Assembly: GCA_015680685.1 (NCBI GenBank)
Contig: MNCI01017629.1
Location: 526,702-590,701, forward strand
DNA from: Gnetum montanum
Lineage: Eukaryota > Streptophyta > Gnetopsida > Gnetales > Gnetaceae
DNA: 64,000 nt
Direction of reading: 5' to 3'
The notes beneath the pieces were generated by a model. That model worked only from the letters and a program-made list of their open reading frames with translations, searched no databases and had not been told where the DNA came from. This document shows positions 1-11,135 of this stretch, in pieces. Position numbers and translations under genes: made by a program. Positions within the stretch are counted from its first letter, which is position 1; every line of letters begins with the position of its first letter.

Positions 1-657
1 ATGCTCAGCGGGATCAACTTTGCCACATTATGGATGGGCTAAGGAATGAAACTAGAAGAACCCTTGGGACTTATGCCCAGGGGAGACTCTCACAACTTAG
101 AGCCCATGAAGTACGTAGCTTGTTGGAGCAAGTAGCAAATGAAGAGGGTGAGCTATGCAAAATGGAAAATGCGGAAGAGTACAACTGCGATCCCTCCCTT
201 TGAATGAAGGGAGTGAAATTTTGTGATGAAGAGGATGAGTCACCAATCGAAGAGTTGGTGAATCGAAAAACTTTGCCGATCAAAAAATTAACAACCGAGG
301 TATTGGCCAAATTAGACCAATTGTGGGATTTCTTAGACTCAAGAATTGAAATAGTATTGAAAATTGTAGAAGAGTCTAAGGTTGAAAAAATTAGTGACAA
401 AGGTAAGAAAAAGTGGAGAGATTTAAACCCTACACATAACAAGGGTAAGGGAAAAATCACTAACTCTGATGTGGTTTTGGATTTAGATTCAGACGATGAT
501 GGTGGATGTGAGATCTGCCATTATGACCATCCTAAGGTATGTTGTCCCATCATCTCACATCTACAGGAGTCTAGGGTGTACGCACTTAATCCAAGACTCA
601 ACCAACGACAAACACCCCACAGGTTACCTTATCCACAAGGTAACCCAAGGTAGTTCC
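1..657 (+). pseudogene. gag: gag C-terminal half with zinc knuckle (element A)
   Basis: This encodes the C-terminal half of a retrotransposon capsid/nucleocapsid polyprotein. The frame starts upstream of the window. A stop at about 200 splits it, and it reopens at 204-653. A motif reading GTYAQGRL near 80-100 is repeated almost unchanged in B, C and D. An acidic stretch and a long helical segment follow, then a zinc knuckle of the form C-x2-C-x3-H-x4-C at 507-545 (CEICHYDHPKVCC), expected to bind the element's RNA. After it comes a proline- and glutamine-rich tail that continues, with breaks, to about 1016. The reading frame is broken and cannot give a full protein. Confidence 0.85.
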
Positions 658-1118
658 ACCAATCCTTAACATATTATCTAAGTGGAACTCCACCACAGCC
701 CATCAGATAGCATTAGCAGTGGCAATACCCACAGTCATGGGGGATGCCACCGCCAACACAACAGTACCCTTACCAGCAGCCCAATCGTTATGGTTATTAT
801 GTGCAGCAGCCGATTTCTCCAAGTGATTCTATGGGTCACACAACCCCCAACCGTCACTACCAAGTTCGGGAGTACTTCATAAGGACTCCTTCTCCTCCAG
901 GAGACATCTCACACTCATTCCATCCTCCTAATCCATCTACACCTCTTCCACCACAAGTAGTTCCCATAACACTTCCTGCTCTAACAATGCAAGGGGAACT
1001 TCCTCCTCAACCATAGCAATGTCATGTTGCGAGAGCTGTAAATATCCAACCTGCTACTAGTTTTGACAACTGTAAAAAGAGAAGACCTTAATTCAAAATT
1101 AAAAGCCCAGATAAACTC

Positions 1119-1842
1119 TTGCAACAACAAGTGGTTAAGGCCATGTACACTCCTCCATCACCATCTAACACTTCGGAGAACCCTTCAATCGAACAGAGCG
1201 TAATGCATACGGTTATGTTAATGCATATTGTAACTGAATGGATCAAGGTAGGCCACCTTCCTAGGAAACTAACTGACCCTGGGAGTTCCTTAATCTATTT
1301 GTAGATCACCGAAAATAAACCACATAGGGCTCTTCTTAACTCAGGTTCCAGAGTCAACTTAATTTCACGAGAGATATATCACGTCTGGAACCTGCCCCAA
1401 CTTAAGAAGAGCAACATTCAACTAGAGCTGGCAGACCAGTCCATCACCATTCCCTTAGGATTGGTGGAAGACATCATTACCACTGTGTGTGGTTGGTCTT
1501 ACCTAGCTGATTTTCTAGTGATTGAAGTGAACAACAATGAAGGGGACTTCTCGATTATAATGGGAAGGGCATGGCTGAGTACAGTAGATGCATGCCTTAG
1601 GATCTACGATCTTTCCTTGGAAATCTCTAAGATAAAAATATGTGGAAAGATCGAGAAGAGGAAAGTTCCATGCATCACATACAGTGATTCATTGAGTGAT
1701 GACATGAAGGGAATGCCTCCATGTAATAGGTATGCCCAAGAAACATTAAAACAAAGATGCCTGTATGTAGCAACCACACAACCAGTAAAAGACACCCCGT
1801 GGTTGATAGCTACTAGAAGGAGTAGAAAAATATGTATGGAAT
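1119..1842 (+). pseudogene. pro: Aspartic protease region (element A)
   Basis: This is a retropepsin-like protease that would cut the gag-pol polyprotein. A stop at about 1302 interrupts the frame, and translation resumes across 1305-1842. The active-site loop reads ALLNSGSRVNLIS at about 1328-1366: the catalytic Asp of the D-S-G triplet is replaced by Asn, so this copy would be inactive even without the stops. Downstream, at about 1556-1580, is IMGRAWLST, the hydrophobic-G-R motif near the end of the retropepsin fold. Elements B and C carry the same domain on the minus strand. Assignment is by motif and by agreement among four copies in this window. Confidence 0.85.
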
Positions 1843-1859
1843 GAACTAAGGAAACCCAT

Positions 1860-2033
1860 GCCAACGACGAAGGCATAGACACATTGGAATATGAGTGTCA
1901 CCAACTTCCATCCCTCAATCTAAGATCATCAATTGGGAGAAGTTGGGCACTTTTACAAAATTCAAACAGATGCTCATTATTTCAGATCTCTTCCTTACAA
2001 CTCAGTCATGGGGGAGATGGCCACCTATGCTAA
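1860..2033 (+). pseudogene. Residual pol C-terminal codons fused behind protease (element A)
   Basis: After the protease the frame runs into a short segment ending in SHGGDGHLC and a stop at 2031-2033. Element D ends its integrase reading frame with the closely similar NHEGDGHPC at about 44215. The segment is therefore the last few codons of pol, joined to protease-side sequence by deletion of everything between. The purine run GGGGGAGATGG at 2010-2020 lies inside these codons and resembles the element's polypurine tract. Confidence 0.75.
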
Positions 2034-3640
2034 TCATATGGGGCCCTCAGTTCTTTTAATTTTTTATTTTACAACATTTTTTTTTACAAATTTCTTTAAC
2101 TTTTCTCATTTTTGTTTTACATCATCGTTATACTTTTTCAATTTGTGTGTGTGTGTGTGTGTGTGATCCACCCTGTAATTTTGTCCCATAATACGCGTTC
2201 TTCATGATGGTATGAACTATTTTCATATTGATTGGTAATGTTTGGTTTTTACCTTTAAGTCATAATGTTGATACTAAGGTATGTTTCTTTTGATATGGCA
2301 GGCAATGGGACCACTTCATCCATCCATCCACCAATTTCTATGGTTTCTCTCAGCTTGGAAATGTACAGTCCCTTTCTAATAAGAACTTTAATGAATCGGT
2401 GATTGGGCATTTCTCAAACTAAGGAAGGACTCACATATTGAAAAGGGTGTGACTTCAAAGGAACTTGATGCTTTTGTGTTTGTCATTCTCTTGGGTGCTT
2501 GAATGTTTCTTCTTGAGTTTTCTTTCTGTTCCGATGTTACCCAATTATTGGAAGCTGAGACAATAAAAATAAGAAGTGATTGCATGGTGTGGTTCTCATG
2601 CATAAAAACACAAAAAAAAACCAAGTGAGAATTCAAAGCACACCCCTTAGATGAATAAACTTGGGTTACAAGCACTGGTTATGGAACCAAAAGTGTTCCC
2701 TCTAACTAAGGTCCTTCTTGCTTCCCATTCTCTCCTTTGTTTCGTCAGAATGGTGGTGGCTCTTGGAGCATGCATTCTTGTTGCTCAAGTGGATGGTTTA
2801 ACTGAATGTGTTGATGCAAAGTCACTGGATGTGGTTGGTTTGAGGCCGGATTTGGAATGAGATTTTCCAAGTCACATTAATCATCAAACACACAAGGGGC
2901 TGTACACCACCTTGTTCTTGGGCTTCCATTCCATTTCTCTTCTCTCCAGCTTCTCTCCATTGTTCCCCTCATTGCCGATTGTATCATTAGTGTATATATT
3001 TTGGTTGATGCATTGTTTTCTTTTTGGTAAATTCTTGTGGTTATGACTTTAACTCTTGTTCCAATTGACATTCCCAGGGCCTACAGACTCTTTGAATGTG
3101 GGTTTTTCAGGGCATTAAGGGCATGAGCTTGCTTTGGGGAGGACCCACTGACATTCCTATTTGGAGCATTAGTTAAATTCTTTCCCTTAAAATTTTGCAA
3201 TTAATTTTATTTTTGTTCATTTCCATCTTGACATCCACTTCATCGATGCCATAGTTGTCCCTTTTTATCTATCTTTCTTACTCCTTTTCTTTCTCCANGG
3301 ACATGCAAATAATGGATTGGATCTGGAGCAAACACTTGGAGTGGAGCCGTGCTAGACGCAGCGATGCAAGGAGTAAGATCGATGGCGCGCTTACGGATGG
3401 ACAACGAAGGCACAATTGTGGCGTTGGCAGCAGCAACATTTCTTTCTCTCTCTCTCTTTCTCAGCTACCAATAAAGGCCTAATGTCATTGTAATAAGGTG
3501 TTCACCCTTGTTGTCATGAACACCAGTTTTGTCAAGTCTTGTAATAATGATCCGTTCACATGTCATTTCATTAGTTTCCTTCCCCTCAATAATTCCATAC
3601 CTACCTAATATTATTGTAAGAAACTCGAGGATGAGTTTTC
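2034..3640 (+). other. Long non-coding 3' internal region of element A
   Basis: No coding capacity is recognised. The sequence aligns by eye with 13380-15178 (minus) of B and 29340-31200 (minus) of C. It holds a GT microsatellite at 2144-2165, a CT-rich tract at 3440-3465, and a single N at 3298. At the N about 215 bp present in B (13745-13960) and its counterpart in C are absent. Confidence 0.7.
2144..2165. repeat. (GT)n microsatellite
   Basis: About 11 uninterrupted GT dinucleotides lie just downstream of the pol stop of element A. The equivalent place in B and C lacks a comparable run. Confidence 0.95.
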
Positions 3641-3657
3641 ATTCAGTCATGGGGGTA
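3641..3657 (+). promoter_or_regulatory. Polypurine tract of element A
   Basis: The sequence CAGTCATGGGGGTA abuts the first base of the 3' LTR (TGATGAG). Equivalent tracts abut the 3' LTRs of B (13360-13376), C (29320-29337) and D (39226-39243). This is the expected primer site for plus-strand DNA synthesis. Confidence 0.8.
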
Positions 3658-4649
3658 TGATGAGATGCGATATCGCATGCACCGCGATATCACCATGATA
3701 TCGCATACGCGATATTGTGGTCATCGCGATATCACGTCGTCCCTTGCAATATCATGTACATGATATTGCAGTCCGCTACCAAATCTATAAATAAGAGGTG
3801 GCACTCCCCTCATTTCTCATCCTAGGCTAGAAGTAGCGAAGCTCTGGTAGTTTAGTCACTCCAAAGATAGAATATTTTCCATGTGCCCGCAGTAGGAGTC
3901 CCCAAGTGAACGGATCTTTATTCAAGTAGCTTTGTACCTGAACGTAAGTTGTGTATGGAAATAAAGATGAGCTTTGTGGATAAACCTTGTAGTACATGGA
4001 ATAGGTTTATTATCTGTTATTTCTTACATGTCATTTATTACATGCATTATCGCGGCATGAGTACGACTTGGTTATGAGCATTGACGAATGTGTACGGCTA
4101 ACCAAGGAAGCGGCTACTCATCGTGATTAGATTCTCTCACCCTTGTCTCCTAGAATGTGGGATGAGTATGACTTGATTACGAGCATCTACAGATGTGTAC
4201 AACTAGTCAAGGAATTGGCTGCTCATCACGATTAGGCTAGTTAGGTGCCTCAGTACGACCACTTCGAGCACGTGCATTACGTGTGGTGATCCCAGTAACG
4301 ATTAGCGTTTGGTAGCCATAGTTGCATAGTTTAGGGTGTGTACGGTAAGTGGGAACAGATGCTGATGCTAGTTAATTTAGAGTTAGGTCCTTAGTTAGAG
4401 TTAGTTAGTTTCTCAAACCTTCACCCTTTAGCATAGGAGATAAAACCATAAAAGACCAAAAAAATCATATACCTCGGACTTACTTAACCATACACCGTGA
4501 CAACAGCAAGTAAGTCTGAGAAGACAATGAATGATTAACCCCAAGTGTTCCATGGGGCGTTTAGGCATTTAGTTTGCGGATTTTGACTGGATCGTGCATG
4601 CTACGCTCATTTCATATGGTTGAGTGTAGGGGTACCTTGCCACTCATCA
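3658..4649 (+). repeat. 3' LTR of element A (992 bp)
   Basis: The LTR begins TGATGAG and ends CTCATCA, an inverted terminal repeat shared with all LTRs of this family. U3 starts with several dyad-symmetric units built from GATATCGC...GCGATATC (3664-3780). A TATA box (TATAAATA) is at 3786-3793 and an AATAAA signal at 3960-3965. It is about 170-200 bp longer than the LTRs of B and C, partly because of a 105 bp internal duplication. Confidence 0.92.
4057..4237 (+). repeat. 105 bp-spaced direct duplication inside LTR A
   Basis: About 75 bp beginning ATGAGTACGACTTG at 4057 recur, diverged, at 4162, beginning ATGAGTATGACTTG. Both copies end in CATCRYGATTAG. The LTRs of B and C have a single equivalent. 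Confidence 0.8.
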
Positions 4650-5310
4650 ATGGTTTAGACCAAAGTGAGGCATATGATGTGATCTAATTTCTATGCTACT
4701 CCTAATGAAAATAAAGAGGTAAATTAATTAAACTAATAAATGATGTAAAACAAGATCTAATCTAGCCTAACACAAGTAACCATCCTACTTTCCTAAAGAC
4801 ATCTTGAACACTTATAACACTACTAGGCTACCAAACATTAAGTGTTGCTAGGTTATCAAGTAGTATCTGTACACTCGAAGTGGTCATGCTTGTATTCATT
4901 AACAACTACAAATAAATTGCTTAATTCACATGAATTTAAGTAGAAATGATGAAAGTATAGTGCATTAAAGGAAATAGTAATCTATTCTCAATACTACAAG
5001 GATTGCCAAAAGAATTCATTTTATTCCCATCACACTATTGCACTCAGGTACATCAATGTTCAAACAAAGAACGATACACACTTAGACTCCTTTTGTGGGC
5101 ACTCAAAAAATATTCTAACTATGAAAAAAATAAATGGCAAGAGCTTCACTACTCTGACTGAAAACTAACTCAAAATGAGAGACTAGGCATTGTATTTATA
5201 GGCCAAAGTATATACCCCAACATTTGGTACCTGACATTGCATCTAGGCCTTGATGTCACGTACGTGATGCCACAACCCTGATGTCGCATACCTAATGTTG
5301 GAGAAGATAG
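4650..5310 (-). repeat. Older diverged LTR related to the A-D family
   Basis: Read on the minus strand, the order of landmarks matches the A-family LTR: U3 with dyads such as CACGTACGTG (about 5258), a TATA-like element (tatttatagg at about 5196), a block like aaatattctaac (about 5107), and a block like actcgaagtggtc (about 4873). Identity is low, so this is an old or distinct subfamily. Its low-coordinate end was interrupted by insertion of element A. Confidence 0.6.
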
Positions 5311-5339
5311 AAAATAGTGATTCATTAGATGTCAAGGCT

Positions 5340-5606
5340 CCAATTTCAAGATAGGTAAATCATGACCCATCATATACCAAGCTTGAAGCCTTATTTATCC
5401 TATGGAGAGTATGTGGTATCTAGGAATCTCCCACTATGGTATCCTTAGCCACTATTTAATTTCAATAAAATTAAAAATGGTAACCTTTATGATATACATT
5501 AGTGTGTTTTATTTATACATTTCTTAAATTTTAATAGTTTTATTTACAATTTAGTTTTATTTGGAACTCATTCATCCTTCTTCCTTATGAGTTAATTGAT
5601 CCACAA
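5340..5606 (+). repeat. Ty1/copia-type LTR, downstream end only
   Basis: The sequence aligns by eye with the last 250 bp of a longer LTR at 26140-27350, including the terminal stretch ttaattgatcca. It ends directly before a primer-binding site, so it is the R/U5 end of a 5' LTR whose upstream part is lost. Confidence 0.6.
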
Positions 5607-5607
5607 G

Positions 5608-5625
5608 TGGTATCAAAGCTTGGTT
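5608..5625 (+). promoter_or_regulatory. Primer-binding site, initiator tRNA-Met type
   Basis: TGGTATCAAAGC differs at one base from the TGGTATCAGAGC site complementary to initiator tRNA-Met that plant copia elements commonly use. It lies immediately after the LTR end and before gag. Confidence 0.75.
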
Positions 5626-5639
5626 ACTTTCTTTTCCTA

Positions 5640-7250
5640 GACTTGATAATCCAACATAATGAAAGGATAATAGAAAATTTCACTTAAATAACCACCTCTC
5701 AGTAATGGCACTAGTTATGCCTTCTAGAAGAGTTGAGTGCAAACGTACTTAGAATCTTTTGAGTTTAATGTGTGGTATAGTTTTATCAAAGCATACTAAG
5801 TGCTAGTAAAGACAAGGACAAAAAGGTTTATGGTTGAATTAGTTTGAAAAAATTAAAATGCAGAAGGATGAAAAGGATTCATAAATACTTTAATCAAATA
5901 CATGATCTTATAAGTTCTATTAGAGGACTAGGTCAAGACCTTTCCATGAGCAAAGCTATTTACAACATCGTGAAAGCTCTTAACTCCAAGAATAAGATAA
6001 AGACTATAGCTATAGAATAAGAGACTTTGATACCTTAAATTTTAAAGAACTCCAAAGTATCCTCACTACATATGAAATGATACTAGTTGAAGAAGAAGTG
6101 CTAAAAGATGATTCTATTGCCATATATTCAAACCAAGATATGGCAGAGAAGCACAAAAATAAAAAATTTGAGAATTCATTATATAGTGGTAGTGATTATG
6201 AAGATGATTAAGAACTTATGCTTTTTACCTGAAGAGTTAGAATGATGACTTTCAATCCACTCAAAGGAGATAAAGAAAGGCCTAGAAATAGATAATCAAA
6301 AAATAACCCTATAGAAAAGATCTTAAAACTTACTTCCCCCACTTATATTATGAACATAATATCTTGGGCATGCAATAAACAAGGAAATATTACCTCAAAA
6401 TGTTAAAGTGTTAAGAGATTAGAGGATGCAACAAAAAATAAAGAAAGAGGAAAATCCCTAGTTAGAAAATGAGATAAAGAAGAAGAAGCAAGTGAGATAT
6501 AGATGGAAGAAGGTGATACCACCAACTCTCATCTTGCATGAATGATCATTGAATCTTATCCATAAGAGAACAATGAAAATTCACATGATGAGAAAGAAAT
6601 TAGTCTCATTAAAGAAAGGTATGACTATTTTAAAAATAATTTTTTTCAAATTATAATAAATCAATCTTAAGTTTAATAGTAAGATACACCAACATGAGTT
6701 AGAGTATGAATATGAAAGAAACTCATGCTTGATCCTAACAAGTGAGGTTATGATTTGCAAGGTTGAGATTGATAAACGAAAAGCTTTAAATGGGCCTTTA
6801 AAATTGCAAGATCATAAGGAAGAGAAGCTCAAAAGGCTCAAAACCACTCCCAAGTGAAAACACCTTATTTAGGAAAGACATTAAAGACTTATGAAAGAAG
6901 GTTGAACAAGAGAGCCAAGTTACTAAAGAATTTAGCCTTGATAAGGTATTAATGGATAATATTCTTCAACAAGGAAGAAGTTCAAATAACAATAGTGGGC
7001 TAGATCACAAGCCAACCATAGAAAGATATTTTAATGAATCAAAATCAACTCATCAATATATGTATAATTCTTCCTTTTATCTAAGATTCCCTAGACCCAA
7101 AGTTTGATTTTATTATCATAAAGTAATTCCTATTAAGGTTCATTGTCCATCTTGAAATTTTCAATTTCATGATACATATCACTTGATTCTTATGGAGAGA
7201 CAAGGTAGTAATATCTTAGAAGATCATACAAAAAAATTCAGATACCCAAA
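5640..7250 (+). pseudogene. gag: Ty1/copia gag remnant (UBN2-type)
   Basis: The translation is broken by many stops and shifts, but a UBN2-like gag core can be read at about 5865-6075: HDLISSIRGLGQDL, then KALNSKNK, TIAIE, a LQSILTTYEM-like segment and an acidic tail. Downstream to about 7250 lies lysine- and glutamate-rich, coiled-coil-like sequence typical of the region between gag and pol in these elements. The preceding LTR end and tRNA-Met primer site agree with a copia origin. No pol is attached: the remnant gives way to a LINE after about 7480. Confidence 0.65.
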
Positions 7251-7554
7251 GGAAGCCTTCAAGAAAAATAAAATGGAGGTGAAGATCATCCTCAAATATC
7301 TATAAGGAAAAATGTACAAATGGAGTAAGAGAGAAGGAAACTAGGTGAATCACTCAATGAGAAAGTAAGAACAAATAAAAGAAAACTCAACCTACATTGT
7401 CATAGGGCCTAGTTGCTATGTAAAATAGGAAAGGGCTTTTTATGGTGTCCTCTAGAGATGACACAAAATATCGTTACCTAGATGTTATGGAAGATAGACA
7501 AGGGTTTCCACATATGGGATGGGTGTGGGTAAAGATGTAAGTGCAACAAAAAAA

Positions 7555-8290
7555 AATTTGAATGGAAATTTAGAACATTGACACTCTCAATAAAAATACC
7601 TCTAAAATTACTAACACCATGAAGACACAGAAAATCTACATTACCTATCTCCAAGAAACATGATGGAAAAAGAAGAAAGCTAAAGATTTAGGCTACAATT
7701 ACAATCTTTTTTTTTTTTAAGAAAATAAAATCACAAAAATGGAGTGGGCATCATTATTAATTAATCTATCAAAGATAAATTGGTACAAGTATATTTCCAT
7801 CATGATCAAATTATATGCATTAAAATTATTCTTGGAAATTAGATCGTCAACATCATTAGCATATATGTTTCATAAATTGGTTGAGATAATTTCATTAACC
7901 ATGATTTTTACAATTCTATGGATTATGTTCTTCAAGAAATTTCTCAATAGAAAAGCATATTAATTGGAGGTGAATTTAATGATCATGTTGGATCAATGAA
8001 AATTCATGGATGATATGAATTTGGAGAGCACAATACTATGGGAGATCACTATTGAAATTTCTAAGTGCAGATGATCTTGTAATTGCAAATACATATTTTA
8101 ATAAGAGGACAAAATATTTAATTATATATAAGAGTGATATGGATAAAATAAAAAATAATTATTTATTAGTATGCAAAAGAGACTAGGCCATGTGTAAAGA
8201 TTGTAAAGTCGTACTTGAAGAGTGCCTTACAACTCAGCATCAACTAATGTTTATGGACTTAAAAATATAGATATTCAAAGGTAACATGGG
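7555..8290 (+). pseudogene. LINE endonuclease region (AP-type)
   Basis: In a decayed reading, motifs of the exonuclease/endonuclease/phosphatase fold appear in order. They are a TLxxKN-type N-terminal strand with a following QET-like motif (YLQET at about 7650), a basic stretch leading to a short ORF at 7739-7963, FNDHVG at about 7975-7990, IANTYFNKR at about 8086-8112, and CKDCKVV followed by LTTQHQL at about 8198-8245. This order is that of plant RTE endonucleases. The domain would nick target DNA for target-primed reverse transcription; here it is non-functional. Confidence 0.75.
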
Positions 8291-8639
8291 AAAATTGCCT
8301 TAATGAATAAAATAGTGAAATTTAAAGGAATATAACATAAATTTTTTAGAGAAAAATTTCTTCATGAAGGCACTTGGAATTGAGATTACTATGGAAATTT
8401 AATTTTGTGCTAAATGGAAAGTTGCATTCAAAAAATTGAAAAGAATATTTTGGGTGAAAAGAAAGGCAAAAAATAAATCCCAAACAAGACATGGTGGTAG
8501 AGTAATGAAGTGTAACATGCTATCCAAAATATGAAAAAATGATTATTTAAAAAATTTTAAAGGATGAAGAAATGCCCAACAATTATAAAAAAAATATTTG
8601 TTGTTCACACTTAGAAAAATAAAGGAGATAAAATTATGC

Positions 8640-9840
8640 AAACTATAGGGGGATCAAGCTTATGAGTCATACTATGAAGTTTTGGGAGTGTTATAGAGAA
8701 ATGCCTCAAACTTGAATAAAAAATATCAAAAACTCAATTTGGATTTATGCTAGAAAGATATACTATAAAGGCTATTTTCTTGATATAATAATTTTTGGAG
8801 AAACCCATAAAGCATTGAAAAAACCTACATATGATCTTCATTAACATGGAAAAAGCATATGATAGAGTACCTAGACATATTATTTAGTGGGCCTTTCAAA
8901 TTAAAAACATACCTAATAAATATATTAAAGTGATTCAAGATATGTATGAAAGATCTACCACTAAAATTAGAACAACTTATAGAATAACATTTGATTTTCT
9001 AGTTATAGCAAGTCTACATCAAGCATTTGCACTTAGGCTATACTTATTTTTTATTATTATAAATGAATTAATAAATATAATACAAGAAGTTATCCCTTAT
9101 TATATGATATTTATAGATGATATTGTGTTGGTGGATACAACTTAAGAAAATATTGATTCTAAAAGAGAGAAGGCAAAACATGCTCTAGAATCAAAAGGCT
9201 TAAAAATTAGTAGAAGTAAGATAAAATATCTAGAAAAAATATTAATAATAGCATAAATATTAGTAGATTAGAATGGAAAATTCAATGAAAAAAGTCCCTT
9301 ACTTCAAAAAATTTCACTACCTAGCATCAATCTTCTAATCAGATGTTGCAATTAATAAAGATATAAAAAATAGAATTAAGGAAATATGGTCAAAATGGAA
9401 ATAGGCTAGTTATGTTCTATGTGATAATACAATACTAATAAAATTGAAGGAAAAATTTTATAGAAAAATAATTTAACTTGGTATTTTATATGGTGTTAAA
9501 TGTTGATCTGTATAAATGAGGCATGTACAAGAAATTATTGTGGTAGTAATGTGAATGCTTTAGTGGATGCTGAGTGTTGCTAGAAGAGATAAACTACATA
9601 GTTTAGATATTAAAGAAATACTTGGAATGGATTATATTTCAAATAAGCTAAAAGAATGGTAAGTTAGATGGTTTGGAAATGTGCACAAAAGATTAGATAA
9701 TGAGTGTATAAAGAAATGTTGCTACATCACTATTCCAAAAAAGCTAAGAAAGAAAGACCAAATAAGACAAGAACAAAAATAATTGAAGATGATTTACAGA
9801 AACTACAAATAAACAATTATTTAAAAAAAATACAAATAAA
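8640..9840 (+). pseudogene. LINE reverse transcriptase (RTE-type)
   Basis: The motifs are in order but in shifting frames: a SHTMKFWE-like start (about 8668), NSIWIYARK-like motif (about 8735), FINMEKAYDRVPRHI (about 8840-8880), the open stretch 8930-9145 with IQDMYERSTTKIRT and ASLHQAFAL, then the catalytic box MIFIDDIVLV at about 9107-9135, which retains the FxDD aspartates. Downstream are SKGLKISRSKIKYLE, then LYGVKC and VRWFGNVH (about 9668), a tail feature of RTE proteins. Stops and indels rule out function. Confidence 0.8.
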
Positions 9841-9920
9841 CAATGATCTAGCTCTTCATACAGGGGAATAATGAAAAAGAAATTGTGTATCCAATCCTAT
9901 TTAGTTGGAACAAGATTGGG

Positions 9921-9936
9921 ATGATGATGATGATGA
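9921..9936 (+). repeat. (ATG)n 3' tail of the LINE
   Basis: Five ATG units follow the last recognisable codons. Short microsatellite tails rather than poly(A) are usual for RTE elements. Confidence 0.7.
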
Positions 9937-10726
9937 CCCTATATCATTTCTACACAATGTTAAAGTTGGAGTCATTTGTAACCAAGTAAGCTATGGTAAA
10001 TTTCCTCTTAGGTAGTAAGGTAGGATACTTAGGTTTTATGTTTTTTTTCTTCTTTGTATTTACTTATTTTCTAATCCTTGGCAATGATTTTTAAGGCATG
10101 TGAGTGCCGACACATGTTCCTAGGAAGATATTCTAATATAGATAAAATGTCCACCCTATATGTGGGATGAATATCCTATGTGTGGAACACCTAAGGTAAG
10201 ATGTCCATCCTAAAGTGTGACATCTTAATAGGATTTCTAGGATGTTAACCATGTTTATGGGATATCCTAGCTACAACTATGGAAAAAATAAAAATTCATC
10301 CCAAACCCTAGGAGTCACAATAAAAGGTCTTAGACATCCTCATTTTTTCATTTTGCACTAGTTGGAGACATCCAACATCGAAAAACAAAAAGAAGAAGAG
10401 TAATGAGTGAAGAGGAATCAACATGGCAAGAACTAAGAAGAGTTCTCAATAGTTTTAGTATAGTAAATCTAGTCATGATAGAGTAGTTTTTTTTAGGATC
10501 CTCATTCCATCTACAAGAAATAAGATATAAACCCTTCTTCAAATTAGAGCTAGCTCTCAAGAGCGGTTACTTGAAGAAGAGTAACCCTTCTTCATACTTG
10601 CAGCACTTGAGATTTTTTTTCTTACGCATTTATTTTATTTTATTGTATGCACTTTACATTTATGTTATTAGCACAGCAATTCATTTTGATCAATTAAGAA
10701 AATCATTAAATTACATAATCACAACC
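9937..10726. other. Unassigned sequence, possibly LTR-derived
   Basis: No coding domain is recognised. At 10140-10350 motifs like GATGTCC/GGACATC recur several times, as in the copia-type LTRs at 26140-27350 and 50890-51560, so a decayed LTR is possible. The small open frames on either strand show no known motif. Confidence 0.3.
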
Positions 10727-11135
10727 ACTTCAAGCACGTGTGTAATGCTTGGTAACCTAGTAACGATTAGGGTTTGGTAATCCCAGTAGTGCTGCACTCA
10801 TTCAGGATGTGTACGAAAAGTGGGAATAAATGCTAGTGTTAGGATTAGTTAGAAAATTAGTTAATGAATAGTTTAGTTAAATTAGTCACTTAGTTACCTC
10901 TCTTCTACCCTACCAGTGTAGGACATAAAAACATAAAAGCTATAAAAATCATATGCTTCAAGCTTACTTAACCATACAATCGTGACATATGGGTAAGCTT
11001 GGGAAGACAATGATCAACCAACCCATCCTTGTTCCACAAGTGCGCATAAGCACTTAGTCCTTAGAATTCGACCAGATCATGTGTGAAATGCTTGTATTCG
11101 TATGGTTGAGCATAGGGGTACCTCGCTGCTCATCA
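10727..11135 (+). repeat. Truncated A-family LTR (downstream part)
   Basis: From AACCACTTCAAGCACGTG to the terminal CTCATCA the sequence follows the downstream half of LTR A. U3, the TATA box and the first part of R are missing. No internal element sequence is attached, so this is an LTR fragment. Confidence 0.8.

Larger units (their letters stand above)
1..4649 (+). mobile_element. Element A: Athila-like Ty3/gypsy gag-protease element, 5' end outside window
   Basis: The window opens inside a gag reading frame and runs through protease, a 1.6 kb non-coding 3' region, a polypurine tract and one LTR ending at 4649. The order matches elements B and C, read from the other strand. No reverse transcriptase, RNase H or integrase lies between protease and LTR. 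The 3' LTR is followed directly by diverged sequence of another LTR, so A inserted into older repeat DNA; the right-hand target duplication would be ATGGT (4650-4654), but its left partner is outside the window. Athila-like placement rests on homology to element C, whose primer-binding site fits tRNA-Asp. Confidence 0.88.
7540..9936 (+). mobile_element. Decayed RTE-clade LINE
   Basis: One plus-strand non-LTR retrotransposon contains an AP-type endonuclease region, a reverse transcriptase and a conserved C-terminal tail. It ends in a short run of ATG units, the type of 3' end seen in RTE LINEs. There are no LTRs and no poly(A). Every domain is crossed by stops and frame changes. It lies directly behind copia gag sequence; neither a 5' end nor a target-site duplication could be defined. 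Confidence 0.8.
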
